NCBI GenBank assembly: GCA_902168105.1
Contig: CABHOY010000051.1
Coordinates: 1-64,000, forward strand
Reading direction: 5' to 3'
From: an uncultured Flavihumibacter sp.
GTDB taxonomy: Bacteria > Bacteroidota > Bacteroidia > Chitinophagales > Chitinophagaceae
DNA length: 64,000 bases
This document shows, piece after piece, positions 25,863 to 34,674 of the stretch; positions within the stretch are counted from its first letter, which is position 1; each line of letters starts with the position of its first letter. The notes below the pieces were generated by a model. The model did not search any database, was not told where the DNA came from, and saw only the letters and a list, made by a program, of their open reading frames with translations. Made by a program: the position numbers and the translations under genes.

Positions 25863-26254
25863 GAACGGCCTCCATTGGTCATTGAATTAGTAATATAAGC
25901 AAAATAACTGCAGGTTCCAGCCTTATCAGCAGCCCTATCTTCGTCAATCTGGTGCAATTTCAGGCTAAGATAGTGCTATCGCAACTTTAATATAAAATGC
26001 AATTTTGTCTTCAGATGAGGCCGGGATTTCCCGTTCTCCCTATTCATATTCAATTTCTTATAAGTAAATTTTAGCAGCAATGCTTGTACGCAGGTCTTCC
26101 ATGTTCCAGGCAGCCCGTTTGCCTGGTGCTCACGTTTTTTCCATTCAGGCTCACTTTCGCTCACATTTAATGCATCTGCTGATGCATCTGTCAACTATAC
26201 CTTTCCGGCACATTCTTACACCATTCTCCGTTTCACCAGTAAAAAGAAATAACT
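25863..26254. other. Divergent promoter region between AraC and GH127 genes
   Basis: The gap holds a 12-bp palindrome GATAGTGCTATC at 25969-25980, a possible regulatory site. No clear -7 box is seen. Short open frames here look non-coding. Confidence 0.4.
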
Positions 26255-28306
26255 ATGACCTTATATAAAAGATCGGTAGCAACATTTGCTTTATCTGCCA
26301 GCCTTCTGTTCATATCTAATTCATTCTGCCAGGCACAGTCGGGTGCAGCAGGTCACAACGTTCAACCTGCGGACCTTTCTCAGGTCAGCATACAGGACGC
26401 TTTCTGGTCGCCCAAATTTAAAACCTGGACAACCAGAACAGTATATGACGTCTTCGATAAACTTGAAGGCAAATATGAACCCGACAGATCTGACCTGATA
26501 GACGAAAAACAAAAACTCGGCAGGACAAGGGATGCGTTCCTGAACTTTGACCGGGTGGCGCGTGGAGAGAAAAACACGCAAATACATGATGGTCCGCCGT
26601 GGTATGACGGCCTGGTCTATGAAACGATCAGAGGGGCCGCCGACCTGCTCAAACAATATCCCGACAAACAGCTGGAAAAGAAAATAGACGCTTATATAGA
26701 CAGGATCGCAGCGGCGCAGGCAGTTGATCCCGACGGATATATCAACACTTACACTACCCTGGAACGTCCTGATAAGCGTTGGGGCACAAATGGCGGTGAC
26801 GATAAATGGCAACATGACGTTTACAACGCCGGTATGTTAATAGAGGCGGCAGTGCATTACTATGACGCCACGCGCAAGACGAAGCTGTTAGATGTCGCGG
26901 TAAAATTCAGTAACTACATGTGTAAGCAGATGGGACCTCTGCCAAAACAAAATATCATCCCTGGTCATGGAGGCCCGGAAGAAGCACTGCTGAAATTATA
27001 CTGGTTGTTTAAAGAGCAACCTGCCCTTAAAGGGAAAATGAGCGTACCGGTACAGGAGGAACAATATTATGCCCTTGTACAGTTCTGGATTGAAGACCGT
27101 GGCAACTACGGCGACAAGGACGGCCGCCATACCCGCACAAGTGACGGCGCTTATAACCAGGACCATATGCCGGTACTGCAACAAAAAACAATAGAAGGAC
27201 ATGCAGTAAGAGCTACCTTGCTGGCTACGGGCGTTGCTGCCATGGCTTTGGAAAATAAGAATCCGCTTTATACGAGCACTGCCATCCACTATTGGGATAA
27301 TATGACTGGCAAGCGGATGTTCGTCACCGGAGGCGAAGGTGCTATTGCCGACCAGGAGAAATTCGGCCCGGACTATTTTCTACCCGAATCCGCCTATCTC
27401 GAGACATGTGCGTCGATAGGGTCGGCATTCTTCAGCCAACGTATGAATCAGCTGTTGGGAGACGGGAAATATATGGATGAATTCGAAAGGGTGATCTACA
27501 ACAACCTGTTGTCAGGGGTCTCTCTTTCCGGTGATCACTATTTCTATGAAAATCCGCTGATCGCCACTGATCATAAACGCTGGGGATGGCATAGCTGTCC
27601 TTGCTGCCCGCCGATGATCCTGAAGTTGGTATCTGCCCTGCCGGCATATATCTATTCAACCGATAGTGCGGGGATCTTCGTCAACCTTTTTATCGGAAGT
27701 GAGTATAAGGGTAGCATTGCGGGAAAAGGGCCTGTTTCTCTGAAACAGATCACCCAGTATCCATGGAAAGGCGAATCACAGATCCAGGTCAATCCTGACC
27801 AGGAAAGCGACTTTACAGTGAGTGTACGTATTCCCGGCTGGGCACAGGGGAAAGAGAATAACCTGGGGCTGTATCATTCAACGGTTACTGGCCCGGTTTC
27901 TATACAGGTGAACGGGGAGCAAATAGAAGCGGTTCCTGTGAACGGGTATGTGTCTATTAACCGCCACTGGAAAAAGGGTGATAAGATCCGTTTAAGCCTC
28001 CCTGTGCAACCACGGCTGATCTTCCCCAGTGATTCCATTCAAACGATCAAAGGAAAGACGGTTATAGCCGCCGGACCGGTTATTTACGGCCTGGAGGCTA
28101 TTGACAACCCAAACCTGGATAATATCTCTATCGGCCAGAATATGCCCCTTAAAATGGCATTTAAGCCAGGCATGCTGGGTGGGATCAACGTAATCACCGG
28201 CAAGGCCATCAATGGAAAGTCAACATCATTCATAGCCATACCGTTTTATTCGCTTGCAAACAGGAAAGTTTCTCCTTATAAAGTTTGGCTTCCTGTGACC
28301 AAATAG
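26255..28306 (+). CDS. GH127-family glycoside hydrolase (beta-L-arabinofuranosidase type), exported
   Basis: The 683-residue protein matches GH127/DUF1680, retaining beta-L-arabinofuranosidases with an alpha/alpha-barrel and a Zn-bound catalytic Cys. There is a signal peptide (to about residue 27, CQAQ), the opening VSIQDAFWSPKFKTWTTR, GTNGGDDKWQHDVYNAG (about 170-190), TGGEGAI, then the Zn ligands E383 and C385 (LETCASIG) and the Cys pair C450-C451 in HSCPCCPPM, matching Glu338, Cys340, Cys417 and Cys418 of HypBA1. A beta-sandwich follows (about 520-683). It probably trims arabinose from plant polymers in the periplasm. It is monocistronic, opposite an AraC gene. Confidence 0.92.
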   Translation: MTLYKRSVATFALSASLLFISNSFCQAQSGAAGHNVQPADLSQVSIQDAFWSPKFKTWTTRTVYDVFDKLEGKYEPDRSDLIDEKQKLGRTRDAFLNFDRVARGEKNTQIHDGPPWYDGLVYETIRGAADLLKQYPDKQLEKKIDAYIDRIAAAQAVDPDGYINTYTTLERPDKRWGTNGGDDKWQHDVYNAGMLIEAAVHYYDATRKTKLLDVAVKFSNYMCKQMGPLPKQNIIPGHGGPEEALLKLYWLFKEQPALKGKMSVPVQEEQYYALVQFWIEDRGNYGDKDGRHTRTSDGAYNQDHMPVLQQKTIEGHAVRATLLATGVAAMALENKNPLYTSTAIHYWDNMTGKRMFVTGGEGAIADQEKFGPDYFLPESAYLETCASIGSAFFSQRMNQLLGDGKYMDEFERVIYNNLLSGVSLSGDHYFYENPLIATDHKRWGWHSCPCCPPMILKLVSALPAYIYSTDSAGIFVNLFIGSEYKGSIAGKGPVSLKQITQYPWKGESQIQVNPDQESDFTVSVRIPGWAQGKENNLGLYHSTVTGPVSIQVNGEQIEAVPVNGYVSINRHWKKGDKIRLSLPVQPRLIFPSDSIQTIKGKTVIAAGPVIYGLEAIDNPNLDNISIGQNMPLKMAFKPGMLGGINVITGKAINGKSTSFIAIPFYSLANRKVSPYKVWLPVTK

Positions 28307-28337
28307 ATCAATCTTATTCGCTTCTAATCCGCTACGG

Positions 28338-28420
28338 CAGTACTTCTACTATCCTTATCCTCCCTTTATCTTCCCTTCAGAAGGGAGGATAAAGGGAGGA
28401 TAAGGATAGTAGAAGTACTG
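28338..28420. repeat. 83-bp near-perfect palindrome (41-bp arms)
   Basis: Arms 28338-28378 and 28380-28420 pair along their full length with a single T-G wobble 8 bases from the centre. The tip holds an 11-bp tandem repeat (TATCCTCCCTT / TATCTTCCCTT). It lies in the 3' region between the convergent GH127 and AraC genes. Confidence 0.85.
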
Positions 28421-28433
28421 TTGTATAGGACCT

Positions 28434-28473
28434 GAGCCGTATTTGAGTAAAAAACCGGCAATTGATACGGCTC
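28434..28473. repeat. Short hairpin between the two long palindromes
   Basis: GAGCCGTAT (28434-28442) pairs with ATACGGCTC (28465-28473) around a 22-base loop. Confidence 0.55.
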
Positions 28474-28475
28474 GC

Positions 28476-28570
28476 ATACAGCTTTCATATAACGTGCATG
28501 ATCTTCCGTTCATCTTCCGTTCGGAACGGAGGATGAACGGAAGATCATGCACGTTATATGAAAGCTGTAT
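28476..28570. repeat. 95-bp near-perfect palindrome (47-bp arms)
   Basis: Arms 28476-28522 and 28524-28570 pair throughout with one T-G wobble, again 8 bases from the centre. The tip again carries an 11-bp tandem repeat (ATCTTCCGTTC twice). It has the same design as the palindrome at 28338 but a different sequence. Confidence 0.85.
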
Positions 28571-28598
28571 TAACGATATATTGAGCTAAATTCAGGTT

Positions 28599-29516
28599 TC
28601 AGTCAAAAGATTGCCGGAACTCCAGGGGTGTCATATTCGTCTTTTGCCTGAACAGCTTGTTGAAAGATTGCGGATGTTCAAATCCAAGTACATAAGCGAT
28701 CTCGGAAATGGTGAGGGTAGTATTACTCAGGATGTTCTTGGCTTTTTCAATGAGATGGTGATGGATCCGCTGTTGAGCGTTCAGGCCGGTTAGTGACTTT
28801 AGCATATCTGTCAGGTATCTGGGCGAGACTTCCAGGTAATCGGCCACTTCCCCTACTGAGGGAATGCCTGTTAAGAGCGATTTCCGGTTATCTAAGCGCG
28901 CTGACAGATATGCGTCCATTTTCCCGATCAGGTCATTATAAACAGTCTTCCGGGTTATAAACTGCCTGTTATAGTACCGGTTGCTATAATTCAGTAAAAG
29001 CTCTATCTGAGATACCAGCACATCCTGACTGAAATGATCAATGTTATTGGCAAGTTCGCCGGAGATCGCGTCAAACAGGGCAGCAATCACTTTCTTTTCT
29101 TTGTCGGACAGGCAGAGGGCTTCAGATATGGCATAGGAAAAGAAACCGTATTTGTGGATGGCATTACCTAAAGGGTAATTCCTGATCAGATCGGGATGAA
29201 AGAAGAGCGCATATCCTTCATGACTGTCATCTTTCCCTGAAACAGTAACGATCTGTTTCGGCGCTAAAAAAGCCAGGCCGCCTTCTTCAAAATCATAATA
29301 ACCTTGTCCGTATTTTACCTGACCATTAAAACTCGTCTTGAAAGATATCTTATAAAAATCAAGAGAATATTTTTCTTCTTCGTCCGCGATGACCAGTTTT
29401 GTATTATCGTAGTTGATCAACGCTACAAGTGGATGCAGTGGACTAGGTTGCTCCAAATGGCGCATCAACTCGGATATGCTATTGAATGAATGCAGTGCTG
29501 CTGTCAGTTTTTTCAT
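28599..29516 (-). CDS. AraC-family transcriptional regulator
   Basis: The 305-residue protein has an N-terminal sensor domain (about 20-180; FEEGGLAFLAPKQIVTVSGK) and two C-terminal HTH motifs (about 205-303; VGEVADYLEVSPRYLTDMLK and ISEIAYVLGFEHPQSFNKLF). The SDR gene lies 63 bp upstream on the same strand, an arrangement common for AraC regulators that control a neighbouring SDR gene. Two direct repeats upstream of the SDR gene (30371-30400) may be its binding sites. Confidence 0.88.
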   Translation of the reverse strand: MKKLTAALHSFNSISELMRHLEQPSPLHPLVALINYDNTKLVIADEEEKYSLDFYKISFKTSFNGQVKYGQGYYDFEEGGLAFLAPKQIVTVSGKDDSHEGYALFFHPDLIRNYPLGNAIHKYGFFSYAISEALCLSDKEKKVIAALFDAISGELANNIDHFSQDVLVSQIELLLNYSNRYYNRQFITRKTVYNDLIGKMDAYLSARLDNRKSLLTGIPSVGEVADYLEVSPRYLTDMLKSLTGLNAQQRIHHHLIEKAKNILSNTTLTISEIAYVLGFEHPQSFNKLFRQKTNMTPLEFRQSFD

Positions 29517-29579
29517 ACCTCTTCCTCTTCAATTATGAAGCTCACAGGCGCCATGCGGCACCTGTGTAAAATTACGCAA

Positions 29580-30323
29580 TTAATCCTGCGCAGCAGGACG
29601 GATCACGATATCGCCCACATCGACATTAGCAGGCTGTCCAATGGCAAACGCTACTGCACTGGCAATTGCATCAGGAGAGATACCCAGGTTGTCCATTCTT
29701 TCCAGGAGAGCGGCCTTCATCTCTTGATTTTTTAAATTGTTCACAAAGTCTGTTTGCACAAATCCCGGCGATATGCCCGTTACACGCAGCCAACCGTCAG
29801 ATTCCTGTCGCAGGGCCTCACTGATCGTACGTACTGCGTTCTTCGTACCGGCATACACGCCCATCATGGGAGTGATCTTTATTCCTGCAGTGGAAATAAT
29901 GTTGATGATATGGCCGGAGCCTTGTTTCCGAAAAATGGGTATGGCGGCGGCAAAACCGTACAACACGCCTTTCAGGTTCACATCGATCATTTCTTCCCAG
30001 CCGTCAACATCCAGTTCGTCAATACGGGACAACTGACTTATTCCGGCGTTATTGATCATAACATCAAGCCGGCCGTAGGTGGCAATGGCCAACTGTATAA
30101 GACCGATTAGATCATCACGGCGCTTCACATCAGTAGCTGCATAAACCGCCTCACCCCCATTAGCCTTTATAGCCTCGGCAAGTTCTTCAAGACGATCAGG
30201 TCTGCGGGCGCCTAGTACAACCTTTGCACCCTCCTTCGCCAGCAGTAATGCAATCGCTTTACCGATCCCGCTGCTTGCACCAGTAATGGCTACCACCTTT
30301 CCTTTGATTTCGTATTTCATCAT
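29580..30323 (-). CDS. Short-chain dehydrogenase/reductase
   Basis: The 247-residue classical SDR has the cofactor loop TGASSGIG (about 15-22), NNAGIS (about 90-95), the catalytic Ser in STAG and YAGTK (about 156-160) with Tyr and Lys. Arg residues after the second strand (GARRPDRLE) suggest NADP(H). The substrate is unknown. M1 or M2 (30323 or 30320) could be the start. It is followed by an AraC gene on the same strand. Confidence 0.9.
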   Translation of the reverse strand: MMKYEIKGKVVAITGASSGIGKAIALLLAKEGAKVVLGARRPDRLEELAEAIKANGGEAVYAATDVKRRDDLIGLIQLAIATYGRLDVMINNAGISQLSRIDELDVDGWEEMIDVNLKGVLYGFAAAIPIFRKQGSGHIINIISTAGIKITPMMGVYAGTKNAVRTISEALRQESDGWLRVTGISPGFVQTDFVNNLKNQEMKAALLERMDNLGISPDAIASAVAFAIGQPANVDVGDIVIRPAAQD

Positions 30324-30370
30324 GCTCGTAAATTATTTATGATGCAAAATTCAAGAGAGCGGAGGACTAT

Positions 30371-30400
30371 GTTGTAGCCAAAACTGAGAGAGTTGTAGCC
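30371..30400 (-). promoter_or_regulatory. 21-bp-spaced direct repeats upstream of SDR gene
   Basis: GTTGTAGCC occurs at 30371-30379 and 30392-30400, two helical turns apart and about 50-80 bp upstream of the SDR start. This fits an AraC-type binding site. Confidence 0.5.
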
Positions 30401-30478
30401 GGAATGTTTGGGAAACATACCTGTGTGAAGACTTCTTCCCGCGTACCAAAGGCGCAGGCTACAGGGGTTAAAAAAACA

Positions 30479-30506
30479 AATCCTCACCGGTCGACCGGCG
30501 AGGATT
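30479..30506 (-). terminator. Terminator of the OsmC gene
   Basis: AATCCTCACCGG and CCGGCGAGGATT pair around TCGA with one internal A-C mismatch. The minus strand continues TTTGTTTTTTT. It lies 34 bp after the OsmC gene stop. Confidence 0.8.
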
Positions 30507-30539
30507 CAGATACAGATATATGTTGATTTGTTGAACTTA

Positions 30540-30953
30540 TCAGCCTACTAATTCCGCCTGCAGGGACATTTCCAGGTTCAAGGCCCTGCTTACCGGACAA
30601 CCCAGTTTTGCACCTGCGGCAATTTCCTGGAATTGTTCATTGGTAATACCCGGCACTTTTGCTTTTACTGATAAATCAGAACGGGTGATCGTACCATTAT
30701 CCAGTGTTACTGCGGATGTCGTTTCCAATGTTTCTGCTTTAAAGCCTGCTGCTTCAAGGTCCAAAGTAAGTTTCATGTTAAAACAACCTGAGTGTGCTGC
30801 AGCGATCAATTCTTCCGGATTGGTACCGACACCTTCCTCAAAACGGCTTTTGAAAGAGTATTGCGTTTTGCTAAGCGCTGTGCTCTGTGTAGTGATGTTA
30901 CCGTTACCTTCCTTAATGGTGCCATTCCAGATGGCGGTTGCTGTACGTTTCAT
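30540..30953 (-). CDS. OsmC-family peroxiredoxin-like protein
   Basis: The 137-residue protein matches OsmC/Ohr-type hydroperoxide reductases. The opening is KRTATAIWNGTIKEGNGNIT, the peroxidatic Cys is in AAAHSGCFNMKL (about residue 57) and the second Cys in KLGCPVSRAL (about 119). It should reduce organic peroxides in the cytosol using thiols. It has its own promoter (31009-31039) and terminator. Confidence 0.88.
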   Translation of the reverse strand: MKRTATAIWNGTIKEGNGNITTQSTALSKTQYSFKSRFEEGVGTNPEELIAAAHSGCFNMKLTLDLEAAGFKAETLETTSAVTLDNGTITRSDLSVKAKVPGITNEQFQEIAAGAKLGCPVSRALNLEMSLQAELVG

Positions 30954-31008
30954 AGTTCTGTTAGTTTAAGAGTGGCTTGTTTTGTTTGTTGATCATTAAC
31001 TGATAACA

Positions 31009-31039
31009 CAAAATTAAGCCAGGCGTACAGGGCAATCAA
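31009..31039 (-). promoter_or_regulatory. Bacteroidota-type promoter of the OsmC gene
   Basis: On the minus strand TTG (31037-31039) and TAATTTTG (31009-31016) fit the -33 and -7 elements at 20-bp spacing, 56 bp upstream of the start codon. Confidence 0.55.
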
Positions 31040-31092
31040 TGCACATTTGGCGATTATTATTGTACTTTTTACCCCACCGCCCTTTTTACCGG

Positions 31093-31503
31093 CTACAATC
31101 TTCTTTCTGACTCCTGGATAGGCAGGTCATTAATACTGGCAAACCTGCGCTGCATAAGGCCATTCTCATCAAACTCCCAGTTTTCATTACCATAAGCCCG
31201 GAACCATTGACCTTCTTTATTCTGGTATTCATATTCAAACCTGACAGCGATCCTGTTGTCCATGAACGCCCACAGCTCTTTCTTCAATTTATAGTTCAGT
31301 TCCTTCTTCCATTTATCTTCCAGGAATTTCTTTGCTTCCTCCCTTCCGTTCAGGAATGTAGAGCGGTTCCTCCATTCGGTATCAATGCTATACGCCAGTG
31401 ATACTCTTTCAGGGTCCTGTGAGTTCCATGCGTCTTCTGCCAGCTGCACCTTCTGGATCGCTGTTTCTAATGTAAATGGTGGTAACGGATATCTCTTTTC
31501 CAT
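31093..31503 (-). CDS. DUF1348 (NTF2-like fold) protein
   Basis: The 136-residue protein is a DUF1348 member with an NTF2/SnoaL-like cone fold. Visible motifs are AEDAWNSQDPERVSLAYSID, EWRNRSTFLNGREE, KELWAFMDNRIAVRFEYEY and RAYGNENWEFDENGLM. The reaction is unknown. It starts 12 bp after the TetR gene, so the two form an operon, and the TetR protein may control it. Confidence 0.88.
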   Translation of the reverse strand: MEKRYPLPPFTLETAIQKVQLAEDAWNSQDPERVSLAYSIDTEWRNRSTFLNGREEAKKFLEDKWKKELNYKLKKELWAFMDNRIAVRFEYEYQNKEGQWFRAYGNENWEFDENGLMQRRFASINDLPIQESERRL

Positions 31504-31514
31504 ATTAGGTTTAT

Positions 31515-32054
31515 TTAATTGATTAATGAATTAACTATTTTCCTGGCCCTGTTCACCGGCCACTGGTCTCTGTATAACTGGCTTTCTACAAAAGCGCCTT
31601 CATATAACAGATAGATATGGTCTGCCAGTTCCGCGTGTTGCAGCAATTCTTTAAAAGACTGCCTGATATTACTTTTATGTGAATGAATGACACTTCTCAC
31701 TTTCATGTTGCCGGCAGGGATCTCGGAAAGGATATTCAGGAAAGCGCACCCACGGAAATCCTCTTTTTCGTTCAGCAGGGCAATAAGATCAAAAGAAGCG
31801 AGGATTTTCATTTTAGCGCTCCTCTTCTGTGCTGACAATGCCTGCAGTTGTTCCTCTATATAATTATGACGTTTTTCCAGTACCCCTACACACAGGTCTT
31901 CCTTCGACTTAAAATGCTGGTAAAAGCTGGCTTTGGCCACATCGGCTTCTTCAATGATCTGATTGATCCCGGTTGAGTTATATCCCTGACGTAGAAAGAG
32001 CTCATAGGCAGTCTCTAATATCCGCTCCCTCGGTTGTAGTGTTTCTTTACTCAT
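31515..32054 (-). CDS. TetR/AcrR-family regulator
   Basis: The 179-residue protein has an N-terminal TetR HTH (about 8-55; RILETAYELFLRQGYNSTGI, NQIIEEADVAKASFYQHFKS) and a helical ligand-binding domain. It probably represses its own operon with DUF1348, since a palindrome overlaps the promoter at 32085-32098. Its transcript is probably leaderless (see the -7 box at 32059). Confidence 0.9.
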   Translation of the reverse strand: MSKETLQPRERILETAYELFLRQGYNSTGINQIIEEADVAKASFYQHFKSKEDLCVGVLEKRHNYIEEQLQALSAQKRSAKMKILASFDLIALLNEKEDFRGCAFLNILSEIPAGNMKVRSVIHSHKSNIRQSFKELLQHAELADHIYLLYEGAFVESQLYRDQWPVNRARKIVNSLIN

Positions 32055-32058
32055 GGCA

Positions 32059-32066
32059 CAAAGGTA
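32059..32066 (-). promoter_or_regulatory. -7 box directly next to the TetR start codon
   Basis: On the minus strand TACCTTTG fits TAnnTTTG and ends only 4 bp before the ATG at 32054, which predicts transcription starting at or within a base or two of the start codon. Confidence 0.6.
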
Positions 32067-32084
32067 AAAGAATTATCAATACAA

Positions 32085-32098
32085 ACAGACAAGTCTGT
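32085..32098. promoter_or_regulatory. Palindromic TetR operator
   Basis: ACAGACAAGTCTGT has perfect 6-bp arms and lies at the expected -33 region of the TetR promoter. The family and position suggest autorepression. Confidence 0.6.
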
Positions 32099-32241
32099 CT
32101 ATTTATTTTCTATTGAAGTGCCGGAGGGCTCAACCCCCAATTTGCCACGTTCAGCTATTTATTTACCCCATACAACCATTTTAACTTTCCGGTGTTTTAC
32201 TCTTCCTGCAACTTTGCGAATACGACTAAACTGGACCAACT

Positions 32242-33567
32242 ATGTCTGTATCTGCTTTCCTAAAGAAACGACTTGTTATCATTGCCCTGATCATTACCGG
32301 CGGTTTGATCTCTATACAGTTCATCAGGCCCGATATCCCACATCCACCAGTTACGGGCGATATCAAGGCGCCTGCCGATGTTGCGAATATTTTACGGGTA
32401 TCCTGTTATGATTGCCACTCGAACGAGACCAATCTGAAGTGGTTTGATGAAATAGCCCCTGCATCCTGGCTGGTAGCAGGTCATATCAGGGATGGGAGAA
32501 AAGCGTTGAACTTCTCTAACTGGGACAGCCTGGCCCCTGGCGATCAGAAGGCTAACCTCTTTTTATCAGTAAACCAGGTTATGTTCGGGACAATGCCGCT
32601 GCCTTCGTACACTACCTTCCACGGCGATGCCAGGTTAACTGAAAAAGACGTCAATACGCTCAAAACATATGTTAGCAGCCTGGCGCCTCTCAGGATATCT
32701 GATACGTCACGTATCACGGTTGCGCAACAGCAATTCCGTAAATGGGTCGTAGGTGCGCTTCCTGCTGTTCCGGCAGTAAAACCTGCGCCTAATGGTATTG
32801 AGTATATCCATAACTACAGGGACTGGCAGATCGTGAACATTACCGACAGATTTGATAATGGCACGATGAGGGTTATTCTTGGTAATGATGTAGCGATAGA
32901 TGCTATCAATAAACATAAGACCAACCCGTGGCCCAATGGTACGATCTTCGCCAAGGTAGCCTGGGAAGAACTGACAGACAGCAACAGTGTTTCCAATACG
33001 GGAGAGCTTAAACAGGTCGAGTTCATGATAAAAGATGATAAACAGTATGCCCAGACAGGCAGCTGGGGATGGGCAAGATGGAAAGGGAATGATCTGAAAC
33101 CTTATGGCAAGACCCTGACGTTCTCTGAAGAATGTGTAAACTGTCACAAGCCAATGAAAGACAAAGACCTCGTTTTTACAGAGGCGATGGCGGATGCCGA
33201 CAGGCCTGACAAATTACTCAAGATGCCGCAGCAACAACTAATCAGTTCTGTTATTGATAAAAAGCGGCAAACGCACAGCGTACTTTATGGGAATGCTATC
33301 GCCGTACAATATGCCAGGAGCGGTGCCACAGGCCCTTATCCAGCCGGGGCGGAGCTGAGACTGGCCACATGGTCACAGCAGGAAGATGCACACTGGTTTG
33401 GCGCGAAGGTCCCTTCGCATCTGCAAACGGTGGAAGTAGTGAAGGTAGGAACAACAATGGCTTACGAAACATATCAGGCGCCGGGCTGGAAACAAATGTC
33501 CGCGACAGATCATACAGACAGGATCGATTATATAACACATTTAAAAGCATCCGTGATATTTAACTAA
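32242..33567 (+). CDS. Haem-binding domain plus cytochrome P460 protein
   Basis: The 441-residue protein has an N-terminal membrane anchor or signal (about 10-28), a haem-binding domain with VSCYDCHSNETNLKWFDEIA (CxxCH at about 55-59) and WDSLAPGDQKANL, and a C-terminal cytochrome P460-like domain (about 190-440) with a second haem motif EECVNCHKPMKDKD. It probably transfers electrons in the periplasm. The partner is unknown, and no terminal oxidase gene is near. It is a single gene facing away from the TetR gene. Confidence 0.86.
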   Translation: MSVSAFLKKRLVIIALIITGGLISIQFIRPDIPHPPVTGDIKAPADVANILRVSCYDCHSNETNLKWFDEIAPASWLVAGHIRDGRKALNFSNWDSLAPGDQKANLFLSVNQVMFGTMPLPSYTTFHGDARLTEKDVNTLKTYVSSLAPLRISDTSRITVAQQQFRKWVVGALPAVPAVKPAPNGIEYIHNYRDWQIVNITDRFDNGTMRVILGNDVAIDAINKHKTNPWPNGTIFAKVAWEELTDSNSVSNTGELKQVEFMIKDDKQYAQTGSWGWARWKGNDLKPYGKTLTFSEECVNCHKPMKDKDLVFTEAMADADRPDKLLKMPQQQLISSVIDKKRQTHSVLYGNAIAVQYARSGATGPYPAGAELRLATWSQQEDAHWFGAKVPSHLQTVEVVKVGTTMAYETYQAPGWKQMSATDHTDRIDYITHLKASVIFN

Positions 33568-33570
33568 ACC

Positions 33571-33592
33571 CCTGCCAGGGGTAGCTGGCAGG
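33571..33592 (+). terminator. Short hairpin after the cytochrome gene
   Basis: CCTGCCAG pairs with CTGGCAGG around GGGTAG, 3 bp after the stop. There is no T-run. Confidence 0.5.
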
Positions 33593-33670
33593 CGCTTCCA
33601 TTGCCAGGAATAATTTGTGCCCTTTACTATGTTTTTCCTAGATTTATACAGACCATCAAAATGCAGTCTT

Positions 33671-34546
33671 ATGAATCACTTGAAAATAGGATGGGCCGGT
33701 CTTGGCAACATGGGCGCCCCAATGGTAACAAACCTTGTAAAAGCCGGTTTCAATGTAAAGGTATACAACCGCACTACTGCTAAAGCTGCCGAATTGCAGG
33801 AAAAGCTCGGCGTACAGGTAGCTACATGTCCTAAACACCTGGTGGAAGATGTGGACATAGTGATCACTATGCTTACTGATGATGCAGCATTGAAAGAAGT
33901 GTATGAGGGGCCGGAAGGCATTCTTTCTGTGACGCTTCCTATAGATATGCTGGCCATTGATATGAGCACTGTTTCCCCTGATACTACCAGGCAACTGGCT
34001 GCCTTATGTGAAGCAGCGGGCATCTGGTATATGGATGCACCAGTATCGGGCAGTGTGAAACCTGCTGAAGAAGCACAGCTGGTCATTATGGCCGGCGGGC
34101 GGGCGGAAGATTTTGAACGGGCAAAACCCATCTTTAATGCACTCGGTAAGGCCGCGTATCTGCTCGGCGAAAACGGGGCCGGTAATTACGCTAAATTAGC
34201 CATCAATACATTCCTGGGCATCACCCTTCAGGGACTGTCGGAAGCCGTCGTATTTGCTAAGAATAACGGTGTCTCTCCCGAACAATTACTTACACTCATC
34301 AACGGCGGACCAATAGCCAGTGTAATTTCCAATACAAAGTCCCGCAATATCATCAATCATGATTTCACACCGGCATTCCCGTTAAGCCTGTTGGCAAAAG
34401 ATATCCGGCTTGCAAAGGGCCAGGGAATGGATACGCCGATGGGCAATGCGCTTTTTACTACACTACAGGAGGCGGTGGCAAAAGGATTGGGAGCCGCTGA
34501 TATGATCGCTATCTATCAATATCTCGAACAGGAATATGCTGTTTAA
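33671..34546 (+). CDS. Beta-hydroxyacid dehydrogenase-family NAD(P)-dependent oxidoreductase
   Basis: The 291-residue protein matches the 3-hydroxyisobutyrate/glyoxylate-succinic semialdehyde reductase family. It has the dinucleotide loop GWAGLGNMGAPM (about 6-17), NRTT after the second strand (suggesting NADPH), the substrate loop DAPVSGSVKPAEEAQL (about 118-133) and the catalytic Lys in GAGNYAKLAIN (about 170). The ATG at 33671 gives the family N-terminus; 18 earlier codons look non-coding. The substrate is an inference. Confidence 0.88.
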   Translation: MNHLKIGWAGLGNMGAPMVTNLVKAGFNVKVYNRTTAKAAELQEKLGVQVATCPKHLVEDVDIVITMLTDDAALKEVYEGPEGILSVTLPIDMLAIDMSTVSPDTTRQLAALCEAAGIWYMDAPVSGSVKPAEEAQLVIMAGGRAEDFERAKPIFNALGKAAYLLGENGAGNYAKLAINTFLGITLQGLSEAVVFAKNNGVSPEQLLTLINGGPIASVISNTKSRNIINHDFTPAFPLSLLAKDIRLAKGQGMDTPMGNALFTTLQEAVAKGLGAADMIAIYQYLEQEYAV

Positions 34547-34550
34547 AGCA

Positions 34551-34574
34551 AAGGCCGGTCTGTCGACCGGCCTT
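34551..34574 (+). terminator. Perfect 10-bp terminator hairpin
   Basis: AAGGCCGGTC pairs with GACCGGCCTT around TGTC. A (GT)n simple repeat follows at about 34582-34596. Confidence 0.7.
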
Positions 34575-34674
34575 GCTCACAACGTGTGTGTGTGTGTCTT
34601 CTAAGGGATAATCAGGATAATAACGCTTCATCACTCTTAAAATATCAGGTTCTTCAACAAATGTATATAGCAGG

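Noticed and set aside
28355..28552. Minus-strand ORF across the palindromes
   Set aside because: It is a translation of palindromic DNA and crosses both hairpins; not a gene.
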